A stretch of DNA of 64,000 nt from Streptomyces sp. CB02056 (GCF_001905545.1 NZ_LIPD01000006.1:62001-126000); one strand, 5' to 3'; positions 34,264 through 43,344 are shown, counted from the stretch's first letter. Program-made: numbers and translations. The notes: generated from the sequence alone by a model not told the origin.

Positions 34264-35541
34264 ATGCCCAGCACCGACATCGAGTCCTACCTCGACCACT
34301 CCCACCTCACGGCAGCCGACTTCACGGCGTTCGAGCAGCTGCTCGCCGCCCAACGCGACCGCCGCCCGTACACCGATTCCGACTGGCACCTTGTACTCAG
34401 CTCCAGCGGCCGAGGCGGCGACGGGCGGTGGGAGTCCACCTACGCGCTGTTCCGCCCGGGCGGTGCCTTCGGCACCCCGACGCCCGACGACGAGACGTAC
34501 GTGCGGGTGTACTTCGACGAGAACGGCCGAGCCCTGCCCGACCAGCCCCACCGCCCCGCGCCCGTCCCTCCGTTCGCCGCAGAGCTGGTCGAGCACCTGC
34601 CCGGCTGGACCGTCCAGCCCAACCCGCTCGCCCCCGGCCGGGACCTCGCCGAACTCCGCCGCCAGGCCTGGGGCTGGGGACGGCTTCCTTGGAACACCGT
34701 CTCCGCTCCGCACACCGCCTTCACCCTCACCGGCCCGAACGGTGAACGCCTCCTCGCTGTGCGGACCGGCGTGGACGCCCCGCTCCTCGTCGGCGCTGCC
34801 CGGCCCGACAACGTGCCCGCCTACGACCCCAGGGCAGTGCACCTGCCCACGCCCGTCGCCTTCCCCGCCGGCGCACCGCCGGCCGCCGTGGCGGCCGAGC
34901 TCACCACCACCCTGGGGCCGCGCTGCCAGCAGGCCGCCTGGAAGGCCCGCGCGAGCGCCGCCACCCACGCCGTCGAGGCCCTGCGCCGTCTGAGCACCGC
35001 CTACATCCCGGCCCCCGGCGACCCCTGGGGCCACGGCGAGATCGGCTCCTTCGACTCCCAGGAGGGCCGCAACCGCGCCGCCTGGCCGTACACCGAGACG
35101 CTCATCGACCAGGGCCCGTACCTCGTGGCCGGCATCCGTTCCGCAGCGACGATCGAGGACCACCTCGACCCCGCCATCGGCCCCGACCTGCGACAGCTCC
35201 ACGTCACCGAGACCGCGCTCGACAGGCTCCGAGAGGTCCGGGACGGCTGGCGCGCCGACATGGCCGCGATCACCGGAGACCGCGCCGCCGCCGAGCGAGC
35301 GCGGGACCGCGCCGAGGACCTGCGCAATCAGGAGGCGTGGCAGTGTGCCGCGCCGCTCACGAACGGCCCGCTTCCCGCGCTGGCAGCACACGTCGCACCA
35401 AGGATCGGTTCGCCCGAGCCGAACCGCGAACAGCAGGTCAAGGCCGCACTCGCGCGCACCGGCCCGGTTCACGGCCCCAGCACTGCGGCGGCAACGTCAC
35501 CGGTCCCGCCGACGCCGGGTGCACTCCGGTGCGCGCGGTGA
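34264..35541 (+). CDS. T4SS-island hypothetical protein with shared C-terminal tail
   Basis: 425 residues, no known family. An N-terminal acidic helical region (SYLDHSHLTAADFTAFEQLL) is followed by beta-rich stretches (STYALFRPGGAFGTP; TYVRVYFDENGRALP) and a helical C-terminal third (ETALDRLREVRDGWRADMAA). It ends in a motif shared with other island proteins: QQVKAALARTG, then a Pro/Ala/Thr stretch and CAR. ATG 34264, weak ribosome site. Follows the VirB4 gene by ~30 bases. Confidence 0.75.
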   Translation: MPSTDIESYLDHSHLTAADFTAFEQLLAAQRDRRPYTDSDWHLVLSSSGRGGDGRWESTYALFRPGGAFGTPTPDDETYVRVYFDENGRALPDQPHRPAPVPPFAAELVEHLPGWTVQPNPLAPGRDLAELRRQAWGWGRLPWNTVSAPHTAFTLTGPNGERLLAVRTGVDAPLLVGAARPDNVPAYDPRAVHLPTPVAFPAGAPPAAVAAELTTTLGPRCQQAAWKARASAATHAVEALRRLSTAYIPAPGDPWGHGEIGSFDSQEGRNRAAWPYTETLIDQGPYLVAGIRSAATIEDHLDPAIGPDLRQLHVTETALDRLREVRDGWRADMAAITGDRAAAERARDRAEDLRNQEAWQCAAPLTNGPLPALAAHVAPRIGSPEPNREQQVKAALARTGPVHGPSTAAATSPVPPTPGALRCAR

Positions 35542-35641
35542 GCGTCTAGCACGGCTTCGCAGCCGGACCAACTCCCCGGTCTTCGGCATCATCAGCTCCC
35601 CGCCCCGCTGCGGCCCGTCCGCGCACCCGCAGGAGCACGCC

Positions 35642-36748
35642 ATGCAACCCGACCAGCTGACCGTCCTGTTCGCCGAGAACGGCTTCGGCGTCACCGCCCA
35701 CGTCTACGGCCCGGACACCCCGCCCGGCCGCGACACCACCGGTCCTGGCCGGCACTACGCCCACGTCACCCGACCCCTCGCGCAGCGGGGCCTTGAGACC
35801 GGGGTCGACTTCGGAGCGGACGACCATGTCGTCGTCGCGCAGCTGCACGACGGCACCTTCCTGTCGATCTCACCCCCGCCGGACGGCGGACGCCCCGAAG
35901 TCCCCGGTTTCCCGGACGCGTGGCTCGTGAGCCGGTACGCCCCGGGCAACGCCGAGCTGCCCGAAGTCCTCTACGACAGCAGGCCTGGCGGGCCCGACGC
36001 CCGCAAGCGGGGGAACGTGCCCGAGCTTCTCGCCGCCGTCGACGAGTACCTCGACGGCCTGGGCGTGCCGTCCCGCCAACAGGTCCAGGCCGTACGTGCC
36101 GGCGCCGAGTCCGCCCTCCACCGCGCCGGGTTCATCCCCGTCGTCCGTGTCCACGAGACCCATCACCGGCTTCCCGTCGCCATGGTCGACCCCGGCGAGC
36201 GCCGGAGCGCCGTGACGCGGGCCGTCGACCACCTGCGCGCCGCGGGCTACCGCTTCACCTGCCCGGCGGACCTGATCGACCACAGCCTTTCGCCGACGCT
36301 GCCCCCGTCCCGGTCGCTGGCCCAGGTCGGCGAGGCCGTCTCGGCAGCCGGGCACACCCGCGAGGTGGCCGACGCGCTGAGCGAACTGACCGCTCCCGGC
36401 GACGGCGTCCTCGACCAGGTCGTCGGCGTGCTCCACGAAAGCGCCTCCTGGTGGGAGGGCCTGGGCGGCGCTTCCGATCCGCACTACGCCGCCCGTCTGC
36501 GCCACATCGCGGACATGGCGGACGGCTACGTGCGGGAGATCCGGGCGATGCGCGGCGACCTCGCCGATCGGCACGCCGCTCACCCCAGCCGCGCCCGGCC
36601 CGCACCCCGGGTCCCGGCCCGCCTCGACACCCGGGTGCTCGCCGCCGTCGCCACCTCCCCCACCGCCGTACGCACCCTCACTGGTCACCCGGCCGAAGCC
36701 GTCCTCGCCGCACCGGCCGCCGTCCGCTCCGCGGGTCCGCGCCGCTGA
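35642..36748 (+). CDS. T4SS-island hypothetical protein with repeat module
   Basis: 368 residues. The N-terminal ~110 residues are beta-rich and unknown (LFAENGFGVTAHVYGPDTPP). Residues ~152-211 carry the island's repeated module (SALHRAGFIPVVRVHETHHR ... HLRAAGYRFTCPADL). A helical region follows (VLDQVVGVLHESASWWEGLG), and the C-terminus (LDTRVLAAVATSPTAVRTL, ending AGPRR) is a weaker version of the shared tail. ATG 35642 has GCAGGAG upstream. Confidence 0.75.
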   Translation: MQPDQLTVLFAENGFGVTAHVYGPDTPPGRDTTGPGRHYAHVTRPLAQRGLETGVDFGADDHVVVAQLHDGTFLSISPPPDGGRPEVPGFPDAWLVSRYAPGNAELPEVLYDSRPGGPDARKRGNVPELLAAVDEYLDGLGVPSRQQVQAVRAGAESALHRAGFIPVVRVHETHHRLPVAMVDPGERRSAVTRAVDHLRAAGYRFTCPADLIDHSLSPTLPPSRSLAQVGEAVSAAGHTREVADALSELTAPGDGVLDQVVGVLHESASWWEGLGGASDPHYAARLRHIADMADGYVREIRAMRGDLADRHAAHPSRARPAPRVPARLDTRVLAAVATSPTAVRTLTGHPAEAVLAAPAAVRSAGPRR

Positions 36749-36844
36749 ACCCCTGCCCGGGAAGGACAACCGCCGTGCCCCGCCGCCGCAGACCGCGTTC
36801 CGCCCACCGCTCCCACCGTCCGACCACCAAAGCGGAGCCCCACC

Positions 36845-37597
36845 GTGTCTGCCGCCGAACCCACCCAGCTTCCCCACGTCGCCATCGGGCACCACCCGAA
36901 CCACGGCATCGTCGCCTCCCTGCCCACCCAGTCCCCGGCCGCCCAGTGGATGCTGGAGCGCCTCGACTTCGAGCGCCTCCCCGGCCACCCCACCCTCTAC
37001 ACACTCACCGACCAGCACCTCCAAGCCCCCGAACGCGCAGCGTGGGCTGCCAAGCTCCTCACCGACGCCGGCTATCGCGTCGACACCGACATGGCCCTGG
37101 CCTCCGAGAACACCGGTCGGCAGAAACGGGCACAGGAACGGACGGCCGCCGCCGAACCGACGCCCAGCCACCAACCGGACACCGGTCCGGACGTCGCCTT
37201 CGCCGAGCATCCGACGCTGGGCATCGTGGCCGCCGTCAACGACCACCTGCCCTTCAATCCGGGCATCTTCCTGGACACCGACGGCTGGCGCCACCACCGG
37301 GACCTGGACGTCTACTTCCCGCCGACCGGCACCCGGGCGGAGTCGCTCGACATCGTGGCGCACACCGTCACGGGACTGCGACGCGGCAACTTCCAGGTCG
37401 CCCTGGAGCCCCGGCTCGCCGAGGACGTCGCCGCGCACCGCGCCGAGGTCCGGCAGGCGTTCACCACGCACAAGTTCCGCGTCGACGAGGCCGCGCTCAA
37501 GGGCCCCACCCACCAGCCCGCTCCTGCCGCCGCAGTCGGCACCAGCAGGCCCCCCGCGGCCGTCGACCCCCGCATCGCCTTCGCCCGTACGCGCTGA
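36845..37597 (+). CDS. T4SS-island protein with two copies of the repeat module
   Basis: 250 residues containing the module twice: residues ~11-85 (HVAIGHHPNHGIVASLP ... LTDAGYRVDTDMAL) and ~116-196 (DVAFAEHPTLGIVAAVNDHL ... LRRGNFQVALEPRL). A charged linker separates them. It ends DPRIAFARTR, a short basic terminus. No known family. GTG 36845; the ribosome site is not obvious. A third copy lies just downstream as a separate fragment. Confidence 0.75.
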   Translation: MSAAEPTQLPHVAIGHHPNHGIVASLPTQSPAAQWMLERLDFERLPGHPTLYTLTDQHLQAPERAAWAAKLLTDAGYRVDTDMALASENTGRQKRAQERTAAAEPTPSHQPDTGPDVAFAEHPTLGIVAAVNDHLPFNPGIFLDTDGWRHHRDLDVYFPPTGTRAESLDIVAHTVTGLRRGNFQVALEPRLAEDVAAHRAEVRQAFTTHKFRVDEAALKGPTHQPAPAAAVGTSRPPAAVDPRIAFARTR

Positions 37598-37681
37598 CCA
37601 ACCCCGCACCCCCTCCGACGACACCCAGTTCCTCCACCGCCCCAGCACCCCCCGCTCCCGCGCCTCTCCCAGGAGCCGGAC

Positions 37682-37942
37682 GTAGCCTTCGCCGTCCACC
37701 CCAAGTTGGGCATAGTCGCCGCTCTCCGCGACCACCTGCCCCGCGAGCCGGCCGAACTCCTCACCGAAGCGGGATGGCTCCACCTGGCGAACCTCGACAT
37801 CCTCCGAGCGCCCGGCGACGGCCTCGACGCCGTCACCGAGGCGACCATCCGCCTCCAGCGGGGCCGGTACACCGTCGCCGTCGAGCCCGCCCTCGCGGAC
37901 ACCGTCCTCACCTGTGCCACCACCGGTGACCACCACCGCTGA
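37682..37942 (+). pseudogene. orphan third copy of the repeat module
   Basis: In the same frame as the preceding gene but after its stop, the DNA encodes DVAFAVHPKLGIVAALRDHL ... RGRYTVAVEPAL, clearly a third copy. An AGGAG site precedes it, but the codon at the right distance is GTA (37682); the first accepted start is TTG 37706, inside the conserved part. It may be a decayed gene, a former extension of the upstream gene, or expressed from the TTG. Confidence 0.55.
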
Positions 37943-37975
37943 CCAACCAGCACCACGAACAAGGGACAGACGAGC

Positions 37976-38473
37976 ATGGCAGTGAAAAAGGTCTGGACGA
38001 TCACCCACGCGTGCGGGCACGAGGCCGAACGCGACCTCGGCGCCCGCCCGGCCGACCGGCGAGCCGGCTTCGCCGAGTGGCTGGCCAGGCAGGACTGCAC
38101 CGACTGCTGGCGCGCCGCCCAAGGCGACGACGAGACGGGCAAGGCCGAGTGGCTGGAGGCCAAACGCGCCGCCGAGCAGGCTGAGTCGGAAGCCTGGTCC
38201 CAGCAGTACCGGATGCCACCACTGGAGGGCACCGACCGCGGCATCGCCTGGGGCATCCGGTGCCGCCACCAGGTCCTCACCGCCGCCTACACCGCCCTCG
38301 TCCTCGACGGGAGCATGCCGGAGCCGCAGTGGGAGCAGATCGAGGACCAGGCCCGCACGATCACCCGCGCCGGCTGGTGGATCGACCAGCGCGCCTCCGA
38401 GCCCGCCGATCTGCCCGAGCTGCTCGACGCGGCGCTGGACACCGACCGGCCGACCGAGAACCCCTTCGTGTGA
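37976..38473 (+). CDS. hypothetical protein with zinc-ribbon-like N-terminus
   Basis: 165 residues. The first 50 match a pattern common in Gram-positive conjugative elements: HACGHEAERDL then QDCTDCW (C-x-H plus C-x2-C), probably a small zinc-binding fold. The rest is helical and acidic (WLEAKRAAEQAESEAWSQQY; QIEDQARTITRAGWWIDQRA). Function unknown. ATG 37976. A strong hairpin follows its stop by five bases. Confidence 0.7.
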   Translation: MAVKKVWTITHACGHEAERDLGARPADRRAGFAEWLARQDCTDCWRAAQGDDETGKAEWLEAKRAAEQAESEAWSQQYRMPPLEGTDRGIAWGIRCRHQVLTAAYTALVLDGSMPEPQWEQIEDQARTITRAGWWIDQRASEPADLPELLDAALDTDRPTENPFV

Positions 38474-38478
38474 ACCCC

Positions 38479-38508
38479 CGGTGCCCTGCCCCTGCGGGCA
38501 GGGCACCG
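38479..38508 (+). terminator. perfect 13-bp hairpin, possible internal terminator
   Basis: CGGTGCCCTGCCC pairs exactly with 38496-38508 over a CTGC loop. It lies five bases after a stop and ~250 bases before the relaxase-like gene. There is no T-run, as is common for actinobacterial terminators. Being next to a relaxase gene it could also be part of a transfer origin. Confidence 0.55.
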
Positions 38509-38757
38509 AACCAACTCCCCTTCCTCGCCGTCCGATTCGAGAGCACCACGACGGCCAGCCCCCTGCACCGCAGCGCCCGGCGCGCCGAGGACACCACCGA
38601 TCCGCTCGCCGCACCTCGCTGACGCTCGCGGAACACCCCGGCCGGGCCCAGCCGCCTCCTACCACCGACTTCCAGCCCGGCCAAACCGCCGAATCCGCGG
38701 ATTCTCGGTCTCCCAGCCCGCCCGCCGGGCCCCACCGCCCGTCCGAGAGGGGACGCC

Positions 38758-39978
38758 GTGATCGCCCACCTGCAGCGCGCCACCACCACGGCCGCGCTGA
38801 TCCCCACCCTCTACGGCCTGGACGACCCACGCGGACGGCTGCGCCCCAGGCTGATCGGCGCCGACTACCGCGGCGCCGACAAACAGCTGCAGCTACCCCT
38901 GTTCGGCGACCCGCACGAGGTCCTCGGCGGCGGCGTGCTCGACGCCCCGGCCCTGCGGATCGGCTCCCGGGCGCCCGAACTCCCGGTGTGGATGTGCTCG
39001 GTGCGCTCCGACCCCCGCCAACCGGACCTGAGCGACGCCCAGTGGGCCGACGTCGCCCGGCGCCTGGTCACCGCGACCGGACTCGCCCCCGTCGACGACC
39101 GGAACGGCTGCCGGTGGGCCGCGATCCGCAATGGCGACCGGTCCGTGCACGTCGTCGCCACCGTCGTACGCGAGGACGGATACATCCACGGCACCTACCG
39201 GGACCCCTTCCACATACAGGCCGAGTGCACCCGCATCGCCGCCGAACTCGGCCACCTCACCCGTACCGTCACCACTTCCAAGGACCACCGGATGCCCGCC
39301 ATCACCATCGGCGCCGGGCCCAGCGGCAGCGTCGTCGCCACCGGCACCAGCGACGACCTCTCGGCCACCCTGCTCCGCCACGCCGGGTTCAAGCAGATCG
39401 ACGACTGGCACGGCCGCCGCCACCGGCTGCCCACCACGACGCCCAACCACGAAGCAGCCGCCTGCGCCACCCACGCCGCCGAGATGCTGCGCGCCGCCCG
39501 CTACAAGGTCGACCTCGACCCCCGGCTCGACGTCCAGCCGCTCGCCACCGCCGGCCAGCAGATCCTCGATCTCAGCGATGAGCTGCGCGGCAGCACCGAC
39601 TTCGCCGAGCTCGCCGGCGTGCTCGACCGACTCCTCGACCCGGACGACGGGATGCTCGTGCGCCTCCAGGAGGCCTTGGAGACCGCCTCCGAACAGATCA
39701 CCGATCTCGACCCCGACCAGGTCGAACTCTCCGACCGATTCGGGTCCTCGTCCGACCAACTCGTCGAGGTCCAGGCCGAACTGGACGGGGCCGTCGACGA
39801 GGTCCGGCGCGCCGGGTCCCGCGCGCCGGGCGCCACCGACGGCAGGGGCACCGACGACCTGCGAACCCGCGCAGCCCTCGCCCGCAGCACCACCCCCGGC
39901 ATGTCCACCGCAGCCGCCCCCACCCGGCTGCCGCCCGCATCAGCTACATCGGCCCGGCCTGCCGCCCGAGCCCGCTGA
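38758..39978 (+). CDS. relaxase/mobilization-like protein with altered HxH motif
   Basis: 406 residues. The N-terminal ~165 resemble actinobacterial relaxases: opening MIAHLQRATTTAALIPTLYG, then VWMCSVRSDP, LSDAQWADVARRLVTATGLA and CRWAAIRNGDRSVHVVATVV. Relatives have H-I-H where this has S-V-H (Ser129, His131), so one metal-binding His is missing. Residues ~180-257 carry the island module (LLRHAGFKQIDDWHGRRHRL ... AARYKVDLDPRL). The end has the shared tail LRTRAALARSTTP ... RPAARAR. GTG 38758 has GAGAGGGG upstream. Confidence 0.7.
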   Translation: MIAHLQRATTTAALIPTLYGLDDPRGRLRPRLIGADYRGADKQLQLPLFGDPHEVLGGGVLDAPALRIGSRAPELPVWMCSVRSDPRQPDLSDAQWADVARRLVTATGLAPVDDRNGCRWAAIRNGDRSVHVVATVVREDGYIHGTYRDPFHIQAECTRIAAELGHLTRTVTTSKDHRMPAITIGAGPSGSVVATGTSDDLSATLLRHAGFKQIDDWHGRRHRLPTTTPNHEAAACATHAAEMLRAARYKVDLDPRLDVQPLATAGQQILDLSDELRGSTDFAELAGVLDRLLDPDDGMLVRLQEALETASEQITDLDPDQVELSDRFGSSSDQLVEVQAELDGAVDEVRRAGSRAPGATDGRGTDDLRTRAALARSTTPGMSTAAAPTRLPPASATSARPAARAR

Positions 39979-40076
39979 ATCGCTCCGCCAGCCAAGCCCC
40001 GTGGAGAGCACCGTGATCCGCACCAGAGCCGAGCGCGCCCCGCCCACCGCCCGCTCGTACCTCCCTGGACCTCCTC

Positions 40077-41861
40077 TTGCCTGCCCCTCGCACGAGCGCG
40101 CCGTCGACCACCACCGGCACGGACGCGCTGCTCTACCTCCTGTTCGGCGTCCTCGGCGCTGTCCTCGCCTTCGGCTCCCTCGCCTGGCTGACCGGCAACC
40201 TCACCAACGCCCTGGCCGGCTCCGGCCCCTGGGCATCGTTCAACGCCACCAACGCCCTGCTGCACCCCAACCGGCTGTGGCCCCACCTCGGCCCCGCCGC
40301 CGTCCTGGTCGGCGCCCGCCTCGTCCCCGGCGTGCTCACCCTCGCCTCCACCGTCACCGTGCTCGCCCTGTGGCTCCGCCACCGCGCCGGGACGAAGAGT
40401 GGTCTGGCCCGGGCAGCGGACATCGCACCGCTGCTGGACGAGGAAGTCACGGACAAGGCCCGCAGCCTGCGCCCGAGCCTGAAGGACGAGAAGGAGGTCG
40501 CGCCAGCCGACCGCGGTATCCCCATCGGCACGCTCTCCCCGGGCAAGGCCGAGGTCCGCGCGAGCTGGGAGGACGTGATGGTCGCGATCATGGCGCCGCG
40601 CTCTGGCAAGACGAGCGGCATCGCGATCCCCGCGATCCTCGCCGCGCCCGGGCCCGTGCTGTTGACCTCGAACAAAGCCGCCAACGACGCCTACACGGCG
40701 TGCGTGGACGCCCGGGCGAAGGTCGGCAAGGTCTGGACGCTCGACCCGCAGCAGATCGCGCATCACCCGCGCGAGATGTGGTGGGACATCCTCGCCGACG
40801 CCCGCGACCTTGCCGGCGCCAAGCGCTTGGCCGGGCACTTCGTCACGGCGAGCGTGGACGAGTCCAGCGGCTCCGACTTCTGGTCCACTGCCGCGAGCAA
40901 CACGCTGGGGGCCCTGTTCCTGGCTGCCGCGAGCCACCGCCGTCCGATCACCGATGTGCTGGCCTGGCTCGCCTCGCCTTCCGACCGCACCCCCGTCGAC
41001 CTGCTCGGCGACGCCGGCCACCACGCGGTCGCCGCCCAGCTCCAGGGCACCGTCACCGGGGCCACCGAGACCAGGGATGGGATTTTTGAGACGGCGCGGC
41101 AGTACGCCAGCTGCCTGCTGGACCCGGAGATCGCCGCCTGGGTCACCCCCACCAAGGGCGTACCGGAGTTCAAGCCGTTCGACTTCGCCTCCTCCCGCGA
41201 CACGCTGTTCCTGCTCAGTAAGGACGGCGGCGGCTCCGCCAGCGCGATCATCGCGGCGGCGGCCGACGCGGTGATGCGCGCGGCCGTCATCGTCGCCGAA
41301 CGCAACGGCGGCCGGCTCGACCCGCCCGCCCTGTGCGTACTCGATGAAGCGGCGAACGTCTGCAAGATTTCGGACTTGCCGGACCTCTACTCCCACCTCG
41401 GCAGCCGGGGCGTCATCCCGATCACCATCCTGCAGTCTTACCGCCAGGGCCAGCGCTGCTGGGGCGAGGCCGGCATGGATGCCCTGTGGTCCGCCGCCAC
41501 TGTGAAGGTGATCGGCAGCGGCATCGACGACGCCGACTTCGCGGACAAGCTGTCGCGGCAGATCGGCGAGCACGACGTGCAGACCGTCTCGGTCTCCAAC
41601 TCCGACAGCGGCAAGTCGACTTCGGTCTCGATGCGCACCGAACGCATCCTGCCGCCGGACGAGATCCGCGCGCTCCCCAAGGGCAAGATCCTGCTCTTCG
41701 CCACCGGCATGCGGGTCGCGATGCTCGACCTCAAGCCCTGGTACAAGGAGCGCTCGGCCAAGGAGATCGGCCCGGCTTCCTCCCGCGCCACCAAGGCCAT
41801 CACCGAGCGCGCGCTCGCCAAGGCCGCCCACAGCCGCGACGACTTCACCCTCTCTGCCTGA
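40077..41861 (+). CDS. VirD4/TraG-type T4SS coupling ATPase
   Basis: 594 residues. Two N-terminal membrane helices (~18-45 and ~72-100) anchor a cytoplasmic ATPase with Walker A APRSGKTSG (173-181), Walker B LCVLDEAANV (~420) and the TraG/TraD features SAATVKVIGSGIDDADFADK and LLFATGMRVAMLDLKPWY. Coupling proteins select DNA-protein and protein substrates for the channel. TTG 40077 gives the first helix intact, but the ribosome site is poor. No C-terminal tail motif. Confidence 0.92.
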   Translation: MPAPRTSAPSTTTGTDALLYLLFGVLGAVLAFGSLAWLTGNLTNALAGSGPWASFNATNALLHPNRLWPHLGPAAVLVGARLVPGVLTLASTVTVLALWLRHRAGTKSGLARAADIAPLLDEEVTDKARSLRPSLKDEKEVAPADRGIPIGTLSPGKAEVRASWEDVMVAIMAPRSGKTSGIAIPAILAAPGPVLLTSNKAANDAYTACVDARAKVGKVWTLDPQQIAHHPREMWWDILADARDLAGAKRLAGHFVTASVDESSGSDFWSTAASNTLGALFLAAASHRRPITDVLAWLASPSDRTPVDLLGDAGHHAVAAQLQGTVTGATETRDGIFETARQYASCLLDPEIAAWVTPTKGVPEFKPFDFASSRDTLFLLSKDGGGSASAIIAAAADAVMRAAVIVAERNGGRLDPPALCVLDEAANVCKISDLPDLYSHLGSRGVIPITILQSYRQGQRCWGEAGMDALWSAATVKVIGSGIDDADFADKLSRQIGEHDVQTVSVSNSDSGKSTSVSMRTERILPPDEIRALPKGKILLFATGMRVAMLDLKPWYKERSAKEIGPASSRATKAITERALAKAAHSRDDFTLSA

Positions 41862-41959
41862 GCACCCCGCCCGACGGCGCCGGTCGACAGCACCCCCAGC
41901 CGGCGCCGCACGTCCTTCCCCACCTCGCCTCGATTCCCCTTGCTCTCCGGGAGTTCTGC

Positions 41960-42181
41960 ATGTCCGATCCGAACGCCGTCAAGCGCCCGCGCGTATCGGC
42001 TCCGCTGTCTGGGGCGCCGGTGTTCCGGCGCGGGGGCCACTGGTGGCTGGTCACCGGGGCCGGTTCCCTTCTCGCCTCCGATCCCGTGTTCACGGGTGAG
42101 CTGGACCGGTTCGCCGCTGCCAGGGCCGCCGCCGACCGCGAGGTCACCCGTCTGCGGGCCGAGGGCGACGGGGCAGCGTGA
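41960..42181 (+). CDS. small hypothetical protein
   Basis: 73 residues: SAPLSGAPVFRRGGHWWLVT, then an amphipathic helix RFAAARAAADREVTRLRAEG. No family known. ATG 41960 has GGGAG upstream and its stop shares a base with the next start (TGATG), so it is coupled to the DnaB-N gene. Confidence 0.65.
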   Translation: MSDPNAVKRPRVSAPLSGAPVFRRGGHWWLVTGAGSLLASDPVFTGELDRFAAARAAADREVTRLRAEGDGAA

Positions 42182-43344
42182 TGGACCCGCTGCTCACGGG
42201 GGAGCAGGCCGTGCTCGGCGCGGTGCTGCTCGATCCGCGCCAGCTCGATCGCCTGGGCTGGCTGGAGCCGCGCGACTTCTACCGCCCGGCCCACCAAGCC
42301 CTGTTCGGCGCTCTGCGCACCCTCGGTGGTGCCGGGCACCCCGCGCTCGCCGCCGGGGGTGCCGTGCCGCTGGCCTGGTTGAACGACAGCCTCGCCGAAG
42401 CCGGTCGGCACGTCCAAGGTCTCACCGCCTCCTACCCGCATGCCCTGATCGCGGCCTGTCCGCGCCCGGCCAACGCGCCGGTCTACGGCCGGATGGTGCT
42501 CGAAGGCTCCATCCACCGCACCGTCGCCGAGCATGCCGCCCGCCTGCTCGCGGTCGCTGAGGAGGGCGCCCGGCAGCACGAGGCCGACGGCACGGTCGCC
42601 CAATCCGACGTCCTGGTGGGCGTCCTGGTCGACCTCGCCCGGCGTTGGGGAACCCCGCCGAGGCCGCAGGGCCCTGCCGTGCCGCCGGCCGTCGTCGCTG
42701 CCGCACCTGCGGCGGGCCAGATCGAGGACGAGCGGTTCCTGCTCGCGCTGCTCGTCCACCAGGACGGGGCGATCGGCGAGGTGTTCGGCTGGCTGCGGCC
42801 CGGCGACTTCGCCGACCGGGGCCACGGCCACCTCTACCGCTGCCTCGGGGCGCTCCACCACCGGGGGGAGCCGATCGACCCGGTCACCGCGCTGTGGGAA
42901 GTGCAGCGGCGGGGCCTGCTCGCCAACGGCACCCTCACCGGCGAACGCCTCTCCGCCGTGCTCGGCAACGGCGCGGCCGGCTCGGCCGAGTGGCTCGGCG
43001 AGCAGCTCCTGCGCGGCTCCCTCAACCGCACCGCGGCCGTCGCAGCCCGGCAGATCGCCGCTCAGGCCGACGGCGACCGGCTCGCCCCCGGTCAGCTCAT
43101 CGGCCAGGCGCTGCATGCGCTCGGCCCGGTCGATCAGGTGCGGGAGCGCTGGCGCACGGCCACCTCCCCGCCGGACTCGCAACCGCGGCCGCGCGCCGAC
43201 CAGACCGCCCGCGTCAGCGCCGCGCTCGCCCGCAGCCCCACCCGAGCCGCCGGCCGCACGATGCCCGGTGCCGCCTCCGCCCGAATCCCGTGCGTGGTCA
43301 CTGCCCCCACTGTCCCCACCCGCCCCCACCGGAGCTCCTCGTGA
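42181..43344 (+). CDS. double DnaB N-terminal-domain protein lacking helicase ATPase
   Basis: 387 residues with two copies of the DnaB helicase N-terminal helical domain: residues ~5-125 (EQAVLGAVLLDPRQLDRLGW) and ~180-300 (IEDERFLLALLVHQDGAIGE). The RecA-like ATPase of DnaB is absent. Such a protein could bind primase or the host helicase without unwinding DNA. The C-terminus carries the shared tail (ARVSAALARSPTRAAG). ATG 42181 overlaps the preceding stop. Confidence 0.8.
   Translation: MDPLLTGEQAVLGAVLLDPRQLDRLGWLEPRDFYRPAHQALFGALRTLGGAGHPALAAGGAVPLAWLNDSLAEAGRHVQGLTASYPHALIAACPRPANAPVYGRMVLEGSIHRTVAEHAARLLAVAEEGARQHEADGTVAQSDVLVGVLVDLARRWGTPPRPQGPAVPPAVVAAAPAAGQIEDERFLLALLVHQDGAIGEVFGWLRPGDFADRGHGHLYRCLGALHHRGEPIDPVTALWEVQRRGLLANGTLTGERLSAVLGNGAAGSAEWLGEQLLRGSLNRTAAVAARQIAAQADGDRLAPGQLIGQALHALGPVDQVRERWRTATSPPDSQPRPRADQTARVSAALARSPTRAAGRTMPGAASARIPCVVTAPTVPTRPHRSSS

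Noticed and set aside
26669..38520. Repeated CCAACTCCCC decamer in three gaps (26669, 35568, 38511)
   Set aside because: The same decamer also occurs inside a coding gene near 50720, and flanks do not match, so it is probably chance plus local composition.
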